A stretch of 64,000 nucleotides of DNA from Aliidiomarina celeris (GCF_003316875.1 NZ_QMIL01000001.1:124001-188000); one strand, 5' to 3'. Positions 30,153 through 40,235 are shown, counted from the stretch's first letter. Notes: generated by a model not told the origin, from the letters alone. Translations and numbers: made by a program.

Positions 30153-30323
30153 ATGGCTGTACAAAAAAGTAAGAAATCACGCTCTGCGCGTGGCATGCGT
30201 CGTTCACACGACTCGTTGAACGGTGCTGCATTGTCTGTAGACCAGACGAGCGGTGAAACGCATCGCCGTCACCACGTAACTGCTGACGGTTACTATAAAG
30301 GTAAGCAAGTTATCGTAAAATAA
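30153..30323 (+). CDS. rpmF: 50S ribosomal protein L32
   Basis: A short 56-codon gene, with AGGAG before the ATG. The protein begins [20 protein letters not shown] and contains the L32 motif [12 protein letters not shown] followed by GKQVIVK. It matches E. coli L32 in length and text. Cotranscribed with yceD and plsX, linking ribosome and membrane lipid synthesis. plsX begins 5 bp after its stop. Confidence 0.97.
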   Translation: MAVQKSKKSRSARGMRRSHDSLNGAALSVDQTSGETHRRHHVTADGYYKGKQVIVK

Positions 30324-30328
30324 GGCTT

Positions 30329-31354
30329 ATGAGCTCGCTCACTATTGCCTTAGATACAATGGGCGGTGACCGTGGTCCCTCTATTGTTGTTGCAGCGCTC
30401 GAACGAGCGCTGCAATCATTTCCGACGATCAACTTTTTATTGTTTGGCGACCAAGCCGAACTTCTTCCTCTACTCAAAAAACATCAACTCCTCAAGCACC
30501 CTCGAATTCAACTCGAACACACAAACGAAGTGATTGAAATGACTGATAAACCCGGTCAATGCATTCGTTCTAAACCAAAAGCGTCTATGCGTTTAGCGGT
30601 TGAAAGTGTGGCGGAAGAGCGCGCACAGGCCTGTGTGAGTGCAGGCAATACGGGTGCGTTGATGGCGCTGTCTTACCTAAAATTAAAAACCATAGCGGGT
30701 GTTATTCGGCCAGCGCTTGTTGCGCCGTTACCCAACCAAGACGAGTCGCAAAGTCTTTTACTCGACCTCGGCGCAAATCCAAGTTGTGACGCAGAGACCT
30801 TGTTTCAGTTTGGCGTTATGGGATCTGTTTTGGCAGAGGAAATTGGCGGCAAGGTTAATCCTCGCGTTGCGTTATTGAATATGGGCGTTGAAGAGATAAA
30901 AGGGCATGACACGGTGCGACAAGCGGCCGCTCTACTAAAAGCCTCCTCCCACGTAAACTACATTGGCTTTGTAGAAGGCAATGATATTTTTTCCGGTAAA
31001 GCCGACGTGATTGTATGCGACGGTTTCTCCGGTAATGTGGCGCTTAAAAGTTGTGAAGGCATGGCAAAACTGCTGTACGACAATTTTGAACGCACTTTTA
31101 AAGGCCATTGGTTCAGCCGCTTGTTAGCTTGGGTTTTGTACAAACGTTTTAAAAAATCTTGGCAATGGCTCAACCCCGACCAGTACAACGGTGCAACTCT
31201 GTTAGGATTGCGCGGAGTGGTTGTGAAGAGCCATGGTAATGCTTCGGCTCAGGGGTTTTACAGTGCCATTCGCCAAGCGGTGCGAGAGGCTCAAGAGCAT
31301 TTACCTTCGCGTGTTCATAACCGAATCGAATCTGCTTTAATCGAGCACGATTAA
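30329..31354 (+). CDS. plsX: Phosphate acyltransferase PlsX
   Basis: PlsX makes acyl-phosphate from acyl-ACP for phospholipid synthesis at the membrane surface. The 341-aa protein opens with IALDTMGGDRGPS and has SAGNTGALMA, DLGANPSCDAE and VCDGFSGNVALKS, all conserved in the family. It heads the fab block as in E. coli. Between it and fabH lies a 7-bp hairpin (31359-31379) without a T tail. Confidence 0.96.
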   Translation: MSSLTIALDTMGGDRGPSIVVAALERALQSFPTINFLLFGDQAELLPLLKKHQLLKHPRIQLEHTNEVIEMTDKPGQCIRSKPKASMRLAVESVAEERAQACVSAGNTGALMALSYLKLKTIAGVIRPALVAPLPNQDESQSLLLDLGANPSCDAETLFQFGVMGSVLAEEIGGKVNPRVALLNMGVEEIKGHDTVRQAAALLKASSHVNYIGFVEGNDIFSGKADVIVCDGFSGNVALKSCEGMAKLLYDNFERTFKGHWFSRLLAWVLYKRFKKSWQWLNPDQYNGATLLGLRGVVVKSHGNASAQGFYSAIRQAVREAQEHLPSRVHNRIESALIEHD

Positions 31355-31358
31355 AGTC

Positions 31359-31379
31359 TCCTAGCTGCCAAGGCTAGGA
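31359..31379 (+). other. Hairpin between plsX and fabH
   Basis: TCCTAGC (31359-31365) pairs perfectly with GCTAGGA (31373-31379) around a 7-nt loop. No T run follows. It may set mRNA processing or stability between plsX and fabH. Confidence 0.5.
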
Positions 31380-31396
31380 TTTGGCCGAGGAGCAGC

Positions 31397-32356
31397 ATGT
31401 TTTCACGAATTTCAGGGACTGGGCATTATTTGCCTGCTTATCGTTTAACCAACACCGAATTGGAAAGCCGAGTCGATACCTCTGATCAGTGGATTCGAGA
31501 GCGTACCGGTATTCGAGAGCGCCGTATTGCCGCCAGCAATGAAAACGTGGTGAGTATGGCCACGGCGGCCAGCCGTGAAGCATTAGCCGCCGCAGGTGTT
31601 CAGGCCGCGCAGCTTGATATGATTGTTGTTGCCACAACGTCTGCCGATAAAGCATTTCCAAGTGCAGCGTGTGAGGTTCAGGCAGAACTCGGTGCAACAA
31701 AAGCCGCCGCGTTTGATATTGCCGCAGCTTGTGCAGGGTTCATTTTTGCCATGAGTGTGGCCGATCAATATATAAAAACTGGTATGGCGCGCCACGTGTT
31801 GGTGGTGGGTGCCGACGTGTTATCTCGGCTCTGTAACCCTGAAGATCGCAACACCATTGTGCTCTTTGGCGACGGAGCAGGGGCGGCAGTGCTATCTGCC
31901 AGTGATCAAGCTGGCGTGCTGTCAACCCACATTTATTGCGCGGGTGAATATGCCAGTTTACTGGGTGCCGACTTGCCAGGCCGCAATGCCGACCCAATTA
32001 CCGAGCAAGCCTGGTTGTACATGAAGGGCAACGAAGTTTTTCGAGTTGCGGTGCAAAAGCTGTCAGAGTTAGTGCAAGACACCTTAAAGCAGCACAACCT
32101 CAAACCTGACCAGTTAGATTGGCTGGTGCCCCATCAAGCGAATTATCGTATTATTCAAGCCACCGCAAAAAAATTAAAAATGCCGATTGAGCAGGTTGTA
32201 CTTACGCTTGAATATACCGGCAATACGTCGGCGGCGTCGGTGCCCATTGCGCTTGACGTTGCCATTCGCGACGGTCGCATTCAACGCGGGCAACGGCTGT
32301 TACTCGAAGCTTTTGGCGGTGGTTTTGCGTGGGGCTCAGCTCTTGTAGTGTATTAA
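31397..32356 (+). CDS. fabH: 3-oxoacyl-ACP synthase III
   Basis: FabH condenses acetyl-CoA with malonyl-ACP to start fatty acid chains. Catalytic residues are C112 ([10 protein letters not shown]), His in PHQANYRI and Asn in YTGNTSAAS. The N-terminal [11 protein letters not shown] and [13 protein letters not shown] are standard. 319 aa, with GAGGAG before the ATG. It lies between plsX and fabD as in E. coli. Confidence 0.97.
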   Translation: MFSRISGTGHYLPAYRLTNTELESRVDTSDQWIRERTGIRERRIAASNENVVSMATAASREALAAAGVQAAQLDMIVVATTSADKAFPSAACEVQAELGATKAAAFDIAAACAGFIFAMSVADQYIKTGMARHVLVVGADVLSRLCNPEDRNTIVLFGDGAGAAVLSASDQAGVLSTHIYCAGEYASLLGADLPGRNADPITEQAWLYMKGNEVFRVAVQKLSELVQDTLKQHNLKPDQLDWLVPHQANYRIIQATAKKLKMPIEQVVLTLEYTGNTSAASVPIALDVAIRDGRIQRGQRLLLEAFGGGFAWGSALVVY

Positions 32357-32404
32357 AGGCAAGTTCTCATTCAGACAACAAAAGAAGAAACTGAAGGATT
32401 AAGT

Positions 32405-33337
32405 ATGAGTAAGTATGCATTTGTTTTTCCGGGCCAAGGATCACAAGCGGTTGGCATGCTAGCCGACGTTGCAGAGCAGTTTAGTGTGGTACGAGAAACC
32501 TTCGCGGAAGCGAGCGAAGTGTTAGGGTACGACTTGTGGAGTGTGGTGAGTAACGACGCAGATAACCGGTTGAACCAAACAGAGGTTACGCAGCCTGCAA
32601 TTTTAACGGCTAGCGTCGCTTTATTTAGAAGCTTAAAAGGCCCAAGCCCGGCAGTATTCGCTGGCCATAGCCTTGGCGAATATTCTGCGTTGGTGTGTGC
32701 CGGCGCTTTGAAATTTACCGACGCGGTGCGCCTTGTTGAACTTCGTGGGCGAGCAATGCAGGCTGCGGTGCCAGCAGGTACGGGCGCAATGGCCGCGGTC
32801 ATTGGCTTAGAGGACGCGGCAATTGAACTCGCCTGTAAAGAAGCCGCAGGGCAAGAAGTAGTGGCTCCCGTGAACTATAACTCGCCTGGCCAAGTGGTGA
32901 TTGCCGGTCATAAAGCAGCCGTTGAACGTGCGGCTGAAGCCTGTAAAGCAGCAGGCGCAAAACGGGTGTTGCCGTTACCTGTGAGTGTGCCTTCGCATTG
33001 CGCGCTTATGCAACCCGCTGCAAAAGAGCTTGCAGCAGCGCTTGCCAGTATCGATATTCAAGTACCAAATGTACCGGTAATTCATAATGTAAACGTAAAT
33101 GTAGCAACGCAGGTGAATGATATTCGCCAAGCCTTGGTGGAACAATTGTATTCACCGGTGCGTTGGACTGAAACCGTTCAACGCATGGGGCAAGACGGCA
33201 TTGAGACCTTGTATGAAGTAGGTCCGGGGAAAGTGTTAACGGGGTTAACCAAGCGCATTAACAAGGCGCTTAACGGCCAAGCACTGGGTGATGCTGCCAG
33301 TGTAGCGAGCTTTAACGAAACCTCAAACGTTGAATAA
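32405..33337 (+). CDS. fabD: Malonyl-CoA:ACP transacylase
   Basis: FabD loads malonyl groups onto ACP. The motif FPGQGSQAVGM is at the N-terminus and the nucleophile is S89 in GHSLGEYSAL; His in VPSHCALM completes the dyad. 310 aa, with AAGGA 7 bp before the ATG. Part of the fabH-D-G-acpP-F block. Confidence 0.96.
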   Translation: MSKYAFVFPGQGSQAVGMLADVAEQFSVVRETFAEASEVLGYDLWSVVSNDADNRLNQTEVTQPAILTASVALFRSLKGPSPAVFAGHSLGEYSALVCAGALKFTDAVRLVELRGRAMQAAVPAGTGAMAAVIGLEDAAIELACKEAAGQEVVAPVNYNSPGQVVIAGHKAAVERAAEACKAAGAKRVLPLPVSVPSHCALMQPAAKELAAALASIDIQVPNVPVIHNVNVNVATQVNDIRQALVEQLYSPVRWTETVQRMGQDGIETLYEVGPGKVLTGLTKRINKALNGQALGDAASVASFNETSNVE

Positions 33338-33367
33338 TAAATACTGAGAGAGTGTAGAGAGTACATA

Positions 33368-34105
33368 ATGAGTGAGTTAACAGGACAAATTGCAGTAGTA
33401 ACCGGTGCAAGCCGAGGAATTGGTCGCGCTATCGCGGAAGCTCTTGTTGCTAAAGGGGCTTTTGTGGTTGGAACCGCAACCAGTGAGCAAGGCGCCAGCG
33501 CCATTAGCGACTACTTAGGCAGCGCGGGTAAGGGCTTGTGTTTGAATGTAACTGGAGAAGGCGCAATCGACGAATTTATTGCACAAGTACAAAATGATCA
33601 CGGTGCTATTGATATTCTCGTGAATAACGCCGGCATTACCCGCGACAACTTGCTTATGCGAATGAAAGACGACGAATGGAACGACGTTATCAATACGAAC
33701 TTAACGGCAGTATTTAAGCTTTGCAAAGCGGTTATGCGCGGTATGATGAAAAAGCGTAACGGCCGGATTGTGAATATTGGCTCGGTGGTTGGAACTACTG
33801 GAAACCCAGGGCAAGCAAATTATTGTGCAGCGAAAGCGGGGTTAATTGGGTTTACCAAGTCATTGGCACAAGAAATTGCCTCCCGTGGTGTGACTGTAAA
33901 TGCCGTGTCGCCGGGTTTTATTGATACAGACATGACAAGATCGTTAACAGAGGACCAAAAGCAGCGAATTTTTGATACTATTCCGGCAGCGCGCTTAGGT
34001 AAGCCAGAAGAAATTGCAGCAGCGGTGGCTTTTTTAGTGTCGCCAGGCGCTGCATACGTTACAGGCGAAACCATTCATGTGAACGGTGGCATGAATATGG
34101 CGTAA
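33368..34105 (+). CDS. fabG: 3-oxoacyl-ACP reductase
   Basis: FabG is the NADPH-dependent short-chain reductase of fatty acid elongation. TGASRGIGRAIAEAL is the cofactor site, NNAGITRDNLLMRM is typical, and YCAAKAG gives the catalytic Tyr and Lys. The C-terminal TGETIHVNGGMNMA is typical of FabG proper. 245 aa. It sits 30 bp after fabD. Confidence 0.97.
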   Translation: MSELTGQIAVVTGASRGIGRAIAEALVAKGAFVVGTATSEQGASAISDYLGSAGKGLCLNVTGEGAIDEFIAQVQNDHGAIDILVNNAGITRDNLLMRMKDDEWNDVINTNLTAVFKLCKAVMRGMMKKRNGRIVNIGSVVGTTGNPGQANYCAAKAGLIGFTKSLAQEIASRGVTVNAVSPGFIDTDMTRSLTEDQKQRIFDTIPAARLGKPEEIAAAVAFLVSPGAAYVTGETIHVNGGMNMA

Positions 34106-34253
34106 AGATTCGCGAATGTGCACGAAAATTCGGCACTTTTGCACCGGTGTGAGGTCTTACCTCGCAAGAATTCGAAATTTTTACTTTAATCGTGCGGTCG
34201 GTTTGACTACACTAGCCGCAAATTTAAACATGATACCTAATTGAGGGATCCTA
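34106..34253 (+). promoter_or_regulatory. Intergenic region with probable acpP promoter
   Basis: The 148-bp gap before acpP contains TTGACT at about 34203, with AAACAT 17 bp later. Alternatively TACACT in the same stretch can act as a -10 with TTTAAT 17 bp upstream. The two choices exclude each other and neither is decisive. acpP is expected to need its own strong promoter, since ACP is far more abundant than the other Fab proteins. Confidence 0.35.
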
Positions 34254-34493
34254 ATGAGTACTATCGAAGAACGCGTTAAAAAAATTATTATTGAGCAACT
34301 TGGTGTGAAAGAAGAAGAAGTAAAACCTGAAGCTTCTTTTGAAAACGATCTGGGTGCAGACTCGCTGGATACCGTTGAATTAGTAATGGCTCTTGAAGAA
34401 GAGTTTGAAACTGAAATTCCAGACGAAGAAGCTGAAAAAATCCGTACTGTTCAAGCTGCAATTGACTACGTGACAGCGCACTCTGAAGAGTAA
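34254..34493 (+). CDS. acpP: Acyl carrier protein
   Basis: The 79-aa acidic four-helix protein carries the phosphopantetheine site S37 in [19 protein letters not shown]. It holds growing acyl chains for the Fab enzymes and for LPS and cofactor synthesis, including the BioC/BioF branch elsewhere in this window. GAGGGA lies 6 bp before the ATG. Its transcript is closed by a strong terminator. Confidence 0.98.
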   Translation: MSTIEERVKKIIIEQLGVKEEEVKPEASFENDLGADSLDTVELVMALEEEFETEIPDEEAEKIRTVQAAIDYVTAHSEE

Positions 34494-34507
34494 TAGCGAA
34501 TAGATTG

Positions 34508-34543
34508 AAAAGGGCGGAATTGAAAAATTCCGCCCTTTTTTTT
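34508..34543 (+). terminator. Strong intrinsic terminator after acpP
   Basis: A 14-bp perfect stem, AAAAGGGCGGAATT (34508-34521) with AATTCCGCCCTTTT (34526-34539), is closed by a GAAA tetraloop and followed by an unbroken T run. It separates acpP from fabF. Confidence 0.93.
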
Positions 34544-34600
34544 GTGGTCTTTGTAACCGCCTACTGCGTACAATGAGGGAATTTAAAAGAGGGCTTAGTA

Positions 34601-35845
34601 ATGAGTAAACGCCGCGTTGTGGTTACCGGATTAGGCATGGTGACCCCGAATGGTTTAAATGTAAGTAGCACTTGGAAAAGTATTCTTGCAGGAGAGTCTG
34701 GTGTTGGCTTCATTGACCATTTCGACACAACAGATTATGCAACACATTTTGCAGCTTTAGTGAAAGAGTTCAACGCCAACGACTATATGCCGGCGAAAGA
34801 AGCTCGCAAAATGGACACCTTTATTCAATACGGTGTGGTTGCTGCCATGGAAGCCATTGAGCACAGTGGCCTAACCATTACGGATGCCAATCGTGATCGT
34901 ATTGGAGTGATGGTGAGTTCAGGGATTGGTGGTCTGCGTGGTATTGAAGAAAATCATGAAAAATTACTGAATGGCGGGCCGCGTAAGGTTTCTCCCTTTT
35001 TTGTCCCCTCGTCGATTATTAATATGATCAGCGGTCAGATTTCCATGATGTATGGTCTTACCGGCCCAAATATGGCGATTGTGACGGCTTGTACAAGTGG
35101 CGTACATAATATCGGTCAAGCCGCCCGCGTAATTGCTTATGGCGACGCCGACATTATGATTGCAGGCGGAGCGGAAAAAGCGTCAACACCGTTGGGCATT
35201 GCCGGCTTTAACGCTGCGCGCGCGCTCTCAACACGAAACGATAATCCACAAGCGGCGAGTCGCCCTTGGGATAAAAACCGCGACGGTTTTGTATTAGGCG
35301 ACGGCGCGGGTGTTGTGGTGCTCGAGTCTTATGAATCAGCAAAAGCACGTGGCGCTACTATTTTGGCCGAGCTTGCGGGTTTTGGTATGAGTGCCGATGC
35401 GTTTCACATGACCTCTCCGCCTGAAAATGGTGAAGGCGCGGCAGCTGCGATGAAAAATGCACTAAAAGATGCGAATGCAAGCGAACAGGCAATTCACTAC
35501 ATCAATGCTCACGGAACATCAACGCCGGCTGGCGATATTGCCGAGACACGCGCTATTAAGTCGGTTTTCGGCAAAAAAGCCGATCAGGTAGCCATAAGCT
35601 CTACGAAATCCATGACTGGCCACCTTTTGGGTGCAGCGGGAGCTGTGGAGGCTATTTTCACTATTTTAGCAATACGCGATCAAGTTGTACCGCCAACGAT
35701 TAACCTCGACCAGCCCGACACCGAATGTGATCTTGACTATGTGCCACACCGAGCGCGCCAGCAAATCGTGGATGCAGCGTTGTGTAATTCTTTTGGTTTT
35801 GGTGGTACCAACGGTAGCTTGTTGTTTACGCGGTTTACAGGGTAA
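34601..35845 (+). CDS. fabF: 3-oxoacyl-ACP synthase II
   Basis: FabF elongates acyl chains and controls unsaturated chain length in response to temperature. The catalytic triad is C164 (VTACTSG), His in HGTSTPAGD and His in [24 protein letters not shown] closes the thiolase fold. 414 aa. A GAGGG site precedes the ATG. pabC follows by 17 bp, as in E. coli. Confidence 0.97.
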   Translation: MSKRRVVVTGLGMVTPNGLNVSSTWKSILAGESGVGFIDHFDTTDYATHFAALVKEFNANDYMPAKEARKMDTFIQYGVVAAMEAIEHSGLTITDANRDRIGVMVSSGIGGLRGIEENHEKLLNGGPRKVSPFFVPSSIINMISGQISMMYGLTGPNMAIVTACTSGVHNIGQAARVIAYGDADIMIAGGAEKASTPLGIAGFNAARALSTRNDNPQAASRPWDKNRDGFVLGDGAGVVVLESYESAKARGATILAELAGFGMSADAFHMTSPPENGEGAAAAMKNALKDANASEQAIHYINAHGTSTPAGDIAETRAIKSVFGKKADQVAISSTKSMTGHLLGAAGAVEAIFTILAIRDQVVPPTINLDQPDTECDLDYVPHRARQQIVDAALCNSFGFGGTNGSLLFTRFTG

Positions 35846-35862
35846 AAAAAGGCGCCAAGTGC

Positions 35863-36669
35863 ATGCAAGTATGGGTGAACGGTAAAGCAGATGGATTAAT
35901 TCCAGCGACAGATCGTGGTTTGTTGTATGGCGATGGCTTCTTTACCACGGTATGTATTAGCAACCATAACGCCGAAAATTGGGCTTGGCATTGGCGGCGT
36001 ATTGAGCGCTGTGCGAGCACATTGAGTTTGCCACTGCAATCACTGACCAGCAAAGGGTTAAAGCAAGAGATTGAACAAGCGGCAGCGCGCTGCTTTTCGA
36101 GTGGTCATGCGGGGGTTAGAATTACCTTAACGCGGGGTAGTGGAGGGCAGGGCTATACACCACCTGAGCGGGTAGAAACACGGCTTATAGTGAGTTGCTT
36201 TGCAGTTCCCCAATACTACCCGCAATGGCGCGAGCAGGGCGTTCATTTAGGTGTGGCAAGCAACAGGCTGGCGCCGCAAATGACCGCTTTGGTAGGCCTG
36301 AAAACTTTAAACAGGCTCGAGCAAGTGGTGTTAAAGCAGGAGTTGACAGCTTCGAATTGGCAAGATTTGGTTGTGTTAGAGCAAAGCGGTTATGTTGCTG
36401 AAACCACGGCAGCGAATCTCTTTTGGCGCCGCAAACAGCAATGGTTTACGCCAAAATTATCGCGAACAGGAGTACACGGCAGCATGCGCGCTATGTTACT
36501 AGCGCTTAATCCTAGCATACAGTTAGGCGACTATCGGCTTGAACATGTGTACGAGGCCGATGAAGCGTTTATATGTAATGCGCTGTTAGGTTGTGCCCCT
36601 GTTCGTAGTATTGATAAGCTAACGTTTCCTGCTTTTGGTGCATTTCGTGGTTTAGTATTAAAGGAGTGA
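35863..36669 (+). CDS. pabC: Aminodeoxychorismate lyase
   Basis: PabC releases 4-aminobenzoate for folate. It is a fold-type IV PLP enzyme. The motif ATDRGLLYGDGFFTT opens the protein, K147 in GLKTLNRLEQ is the PLP lysine, and ETTAANLFWR is conserved. The 268-aa length matches E. coli. Its stop overlaps the GTG of mltG (GTGA), the same coupling seen in E. coli pabC-mltG. Confidence 0.93.
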   Translation: MQVWVNGKADGLIPATDRGLLYGDGFFTTVCISNHNAENWAWHWRRIERCASTLSLPLQSLTSKGLKQEIEQAAARCFSSGHAGVRITLTRGSGGQGYTPPERVETRLIVSCFAVPQYYPQWREQGVHLGVASNRLAPQMTALVGLKTLNRLEQVVLKQELTASNWQDLVVLEQSGYVAETTAANLFWRRKQQWFTPKLSRTGVHGSMRAMLLALNPSIQLGDYRLEHVYEADEAFICNALLGCAPVRSIDKLTFPAFGAFRGLVLKE

Positions 36670-37709
36670 AAGTACGGGTGTTGAAATGGATTCTGGGCGT
36701 TCTCGTTGGGCTCGTTACCGTCGGTTTCGCGGCGTTATTTGCGTTATACTTGTGGTTTAATCACTGGTTCAATAGCCCATCTAGCCTTACGTTGGCACAA
36801 GCGCCTGTGCTTGTTGAAATTCCACGCGGAAGTCATAGCCGTTCGGTGAGTCGTTTATTATTGGCGCAAGGGATTGTTTCCAAGCACTTATTTATAAACG
36901 AAACCACCCTGTATTGGAGTGCGCGATTGTTTGGGGGCGCAGGAAACCTGCAAGCGGGGGTGTACCAAGTAAAGCCTGAAGATTCATTACAGAGCTTGTG
37001 GCAGCGAATGAATAACGGTGAACAGCATTTCTTCTCCATTACCTTTGCTGAAGGGCTTAATTTTAGTGAATGGCGAGCACTTGTGGCCGAGCATCCTCGA
37101 TTACGCCAAGAATGGGCGGACTTAACACCTGAACAAATCATTGAGCAGTTGGCGTCGGACACAAACTACAGTTTGCCCGAAGGCCTCTTGTTTCCCGACA
37201 CCTATCGTTTTTATGCGGGCACCACCGACCGCCAGATTTATCAACAGGCATTTCGTCGCATGGAAGCCGTACTGCTAGAACTTTGGCAACAACGGGCTGA
37301 TGACATTCCGCTCGACAGCCCTTATGAAGCATTAGTGCTTGCCTCTATTGTTGAAAAAGAAACAGGGGCAGCGCACGAGCGCGGAAAAGTGGCGTCGGTC
37401 TTTGTAAACCGTTTAAATTCGGGCATGCGGTTACAGTCGGACCCAACTATTGTGTACGGTCTCGGAGAGCGATACAGGGGCGTTATTTATCGGTCTGATA
37501 TTCAAGAAACTACTCCGTATAATACATACCGAATTAACGGTCTACCGCCAACTCCAATAGCAATGCCAGGAAAAGACGCCATTGCGGCTACCTTAAATCC
37601 TGAACACACCGACTATTATTACTTTGTGAGCCGTAATGACGGCACTCATATATTTTCCCGCACCTTGGCAGAACATAATCGCGCGGTGCAAACTTACCAG
37701 AGAAACTAA
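36666..37709 (+). CDS. mltG: Endolytic murein transglycosylase MltG
   Basis: MltG cuts nascent glycan strands at the inner membrane and so sets their length. One transmembrane helix (about residues 8-29) is followed by a LysM-like region and the YceG catalytic domain. The catalytic Glu is E230 in ASIVEKETG, and DPTIVYGLG and [14 protein letters not shown] are conserved. I take the GTG at 36666 in a classic 4-bp overlap with the pabC stop. A GTG at 36678, which has AAGGAG 11 bp upstream, is an alternative. 347 aa. Confidence 0.93.
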   Translation: MKVRVLKWILGVLVGLVTVGFAALFALYLWFNHWFNSPSSLTLAQAPVLVEIPRGSHSRSVSRLLLAQGIVSKHLFINETTLYWSARLFGGAGNLQAGVYQVKPEDSLQSLWQRMNNGEQHFFSITFAEGLNFSEWRALVAEHPRLRQEWADLTPEQIIEQLASDTNYSLPEGLLFPDTYRFYAGTTDRQIYQQAFRRMEAVLLELWQQRADDIPLDSPYEALVLASIVEKETGAAHERGKVASVFVNRLNSGMRLQSDPTIVYGLGERYRGVIYRSDIQETTPYNTYRINGLPPTPIAMPGKDAIAATLNPEHTDYYYFVSRNDGTHIFSRTLAEHNRAVQTYQRN

Positions 37710-38329
37710 TGAAACCAGCTTTTATTGTTGTAGAAGGACTCGAAGGCGCCGGTAAAAGCACCGTGTTGAGTGTGATTACGGATTGGCTCGCACAACGCCA
37801 GTTGCCGTTTATTAGTGTTCGCGAGCCGGGTGGCACCCCCTTAGCCGAGTCGTTAAGAACGTTAATAAAACAAGAGTGGCAAGAGCATGTGCATGCAGAA
37901 ACCGAGTTGCTGATTATGTACGCTGCACGCAATCAACTGGTACATGAAGTGATTCAGCCTGCCTTAGCACAACAGCAATGGGTTGTGGGTGATCGGCACG
38001 ATCTGTCATCTCGCGCGTACCAAGGCGGTGGTCGAGAATTAAACGACGAGATGCTGCAAACGTTGGGAGCGATGACGCTGAAAGGCTTTAAACCCGATTT
38101 AACGCTCTACTTGGATATTGAGCCGGAACTTGGGCTCACGCGCGCGCGCTCGCGCGGAGCGCTCGACCGGATTGAACGTGAGGCGTTGTCATTTTTCCAG
38201 CGTACCCGCGCTCGCTACCAAGCTTTAGCCGCTGCCGACCCGAATATTGTTACCCTAGATGCGAGCCAAACACCCGAGCAGGTGAAAGCTGAAGTGCTTG
38301 CAATATTGGAGCAGCAATGGCCGAGTTAA
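37709..38329 (+). CDS. tmk: Thymidylate kinase
   Basis: Tmk phosphorylates dTMP. The P-loop GLEGAGKST is at residues 10-18, [10 protein letters not shown] is the DR/E motif region, and [15 protein letters not shown] is the substrate and LID region. 206 aa. The ATG shares one base with the mltG stop (TAATG) and the 3' end overlaps holB by 13 bp, so the whole pabC-tatD string is translationally linked. Confidence 0.96.
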   Translation: MKPAFIVVEGLEGAGKSTVLSVITDWLAQRQLPFISVREPGGTPLAESLRTLIKQEWQEHVHAETELLIMYAARNQLVHEVIQPALAQQQWVVGDRHDLSSRAYQGGGRELNDEMLQTLGAMTLKGFKPDLTLYLDIEPELGLTRARSRGALDRIEREALSFFQRTRARYQALAAADPNIVTLDASQTPEQVKAEVLAILEQQWPS

Positions 38330-39258
38330 CCTTTCCGTGGTTGCGCCCGCTTTGGAAGCAATGGGCTATGGCAAGAACGAACCAAGGTTTACCGCACGCA
38401 CTTGGATTGGCGTGGGAGCCACAAGCCGGCAGTGAAGTTTTGCTCGACGCTCTGGTGGCTTGGTTATTGTGTTTAGAGCAGGGCAATAGTGCTTGTGGGC
38501 ATTGCAAGAGTTGCTTGTTACACCAAGCTGGCAACCATCCCGACTATGTATTGATAGCCCCTGAAGACGGGAAAAAAATTGGTATTGATCGTATTCGCGC
38601 ACTGCAAGATAAAGTATGGCAGCGAGCGAATCAGTCTGGTGCTACCGTTGTTGTGATTCAGCAGGCAGAAATGATGACCGAAGCAGCAGCGAACGGATTA
38701 TTAAAAACGCTAGAAGAGCCGCCACAAGACAATTATTTAATTCTATGCCCAGAGCGGTTTAGTCGATTGATACCCACGGTACGCAGCCGTTTAACGATTT
38801 ACAATATGCCGCGCCCTAGCTTGAACGAAATTGAAAATTGGCTACGCCAATACGCTGGACAAACAGTAACTGACCCCGCTTTGTTAAGTGAAGCGCAACG
38901 TAAACCGCTTAGCGTTTTGGAGCAGTTAAAAGGCGGAACGGTTGAGCAAGAGCCTTTATTACCTTTACTTGCAGGTGAAGCCTTTAAGGCGCCCGAGAAA
39001 GCACCTGAGCAGCTTGCATGGATTGATCAAGCCTTAGAAAGCTTGGTGTATGCGCAACGCGTAGCCTTGTTGAACCAAGAGCCAAGCAATGACCTTGATG
39101 CAAAATGGCATCAATGCTTGCGGCAAAATCCGGCGATGGCTGAGAAACTATCGCTCTGGTATGCACGGCTACTGGCAATTAAAGAGCAGGTTCAAGGGTC
39201 TGGCATTAATGGTAAGATAGTGCTTGAACAGTTTGTATTTAGTTTATTACAGGAGTAG
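38317..39258 (+). CDS. holB: DNA polymerase III subunit delta'
   Basis: Delta' is the rigid stator of the clamp loader. A zinc module CGHCKSC follows an N-terminal segment in which the P-loop is lost (no GKT/S), as usual for delta'. LLKTLEEPP and IPTVRSR are conserved, though RSR is followed by L where E. coli has the SRC motif. 313 aa. GGAG lies 5 bp before the ATG. tatD follows 2 bp after the stop, and the pilZ gene that Pseudomonas has here is absent. Confidence 0.9.
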   Translation: MAELTFPWLRPLWKQWAMARTNQGLPHALGLAWEPQAGSEVLLDALVAWLLCLEQGNSACGHCKSCLLHQAGNHPDYVLIAPEDGKKIGIDRIRALQDKVWQRANQSGATVVVIQQAEMMTEAAANGLLKTLEEPPQDNYLILCPERFSRLIPTVRSRLTIYNMPRPSLNEIENWLRQYAGQTVTDPALLSEAQRKPLSVLEQLKGGTVEQEPLLPLLAGEAFKAPEKAPEQLAWIDQALESLVYAQRVALLNQEPSNDLDAKWHQCLRQNPAMAEKLSLWYARLLAIKEQVQGSGINGKIVLEQFVFSLLQE

Positions 39259-39260
39259 TC

Positions 39261-40043
39261 ATGCAGTTTGTTGACTCCCATTGCCACCTCGACAAGATAA
39301 AAGCCACTCAAAACGAGGGTATTGAACCTGTGCTAGCGCGAGCAACAGCCGCTGGCGTGGAGCATATTCTTTGCATTGGCGTTACGCTCGAAGATTATCC
39401 ACAAATGAGAAAAATTGTGGGTGATCGAGAGAATGTGAGTTTTTCTTGTGGCGTGCACCCGCTCTATATGAAAGAGCAGACCTACAACGCTGAACAGTTG
39501 CGCACTCTAGTGGCGGATAAAAGTGTAGTGGCCGTTGGTGAAACAGGGCTTGATTATTACTACGACAAAGAACAACACAAGGCGCAACAAGAAAGTTTTG
39601 CGTCGCACATTGAAATTGCCTGTGAAGTAAACAAACCCTTAATTATTCACACCCGAGATGCGCACCAAGATACTATTGGTATGTTAAAAGAAGGCGGTGT
39701 TGAACGCTGTGGTGGTGTTTTACATTGTTTTACCGAGTCGCTTCAAATGGCACGTGAAGCCATAGAGCTTGGGTTCTATATTTCTATTTCGGGCATCGCA
39801 ACTTTTCGCAATGCCGAAGAGCTTCGCCAGGTTGTTCGTCAGTTACCTATAGAGCGTATTTTAATTGAAACCGACGCACCCTGGCTGGCGCCCGTGCCAC
39901 ATCGTGGTAAAGAAAATGAGCCGGCTTATGTGGTTGAGGTTGCACGCTGTGTTGCGGCTTTGCAGGGGGTGTCTGTGGAGCGGGTTGCGGAGCAAACCCG
40001 TGATAACTTTTATACACTTTTTTCTGGCGCACGGAAGACGTAA
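39261..40043 (+). CDS. ycfH: TatD family metal-dependent DNase (YcfH type)
   Basis: A 260-aa TIM-barrel hydrolase of the amidohydrolase clan. Metal ligands are in DSHCHLD (H7, H9), VGETGLDYYYD, HTRDAH, LHCFTES and ETDAPWLAP. TatD-family proteins act as 3'-5' exonucleases and D-aminoacyl-tRNA deacylases in other species; YcfH itself is little characterised. It follows holB as in E. coli and ends the cluster. Confidence 0.9.
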   Translation: MQFVDSHCHLDKIKATQNEGIEPVLARATAAGVEHILCIGVTLEDYPQMRKIVGDRENVSFSCGVHPLYMKEQTYNAEQLRTLVADKSVVAVGETGLDYYYDKEQHKAQQESFASHIEIACEVNKPLIIHTRDAHQDTIGMLKEGGVERCGGVLHCFTESLQMAREAIELGFYISISGIATFRNAEELRQVVRQLPIERILIETDAPWLAPVPHRGKENEPAYVVEVARCVAALQGVSVERVAEQTRDNFYTLFSGARKT

Positions 40044-40083
40044 AAAAAGAAAAAGCTCGGAACCAAGGGAAGTGTTCCGAGCT
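40041..40083 (-). terminator. Strong intrinsic terminator on the minus strand, with no known minus-strand gene
   Basis: AGCTCGGAAC and GTTCCGAGCT (40054-40063 and 40074-40083) form a perfect 10-bp stem. Read on the minus strand it is followed by TTTTCTTTTTTT, a textbook intrinsic terminator. On the plus strand there is no T tail after it, so it does not look like the tatD terminator. It implies a minus-strand transcript coming from the 40.1-40.3 kb gap. Confidence 0.75.
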
Positions 40084-40180
40084 CAGGGGAAAAGGCTCTT
40101 TAGAAGAGCCGTGCGCTAACTCCTTAAAGCAGCTTTACTGTGAAGGCTGCAGGGAGAATTCAAACATAAGAACTACCTTA
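40084..40180 (-). ncRNA. Candidate small RNA or leader-peptide RNA, minus strand
   Basis: Upstream of the minus-strand terminator are a 7-bp hairpin GGCTCTT/AAGAGCC (40094-40110) with a 3-nt loop and a weaker GCAGC/GCTGC hairpin near 40129-40150. There is also an 11-codon ORF with AAGG 8 bp before its ATG (40167 to 40135), encoding MFEFSLQPSQ. The layout resembles a leader-peptide attenuator or a dual-function small RNA, but no minus-strand gene lies beyond the terminator. Its promoter was not identified with confidence. Speculative. Confidence 0.35.
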
Positions 40181-40235
40181 ACTATTAGTCAGCCTTTAAA
40201 TTTTTGCAAATTTACCACCAAGCATTTCTAAAAAG

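Noticed and set aside
40054-40083. tatD terminator on the plus strand
   Set aside because: The stem is strong but no T run follows it on the plus strand; all the Ts lie on the minus-strand side.
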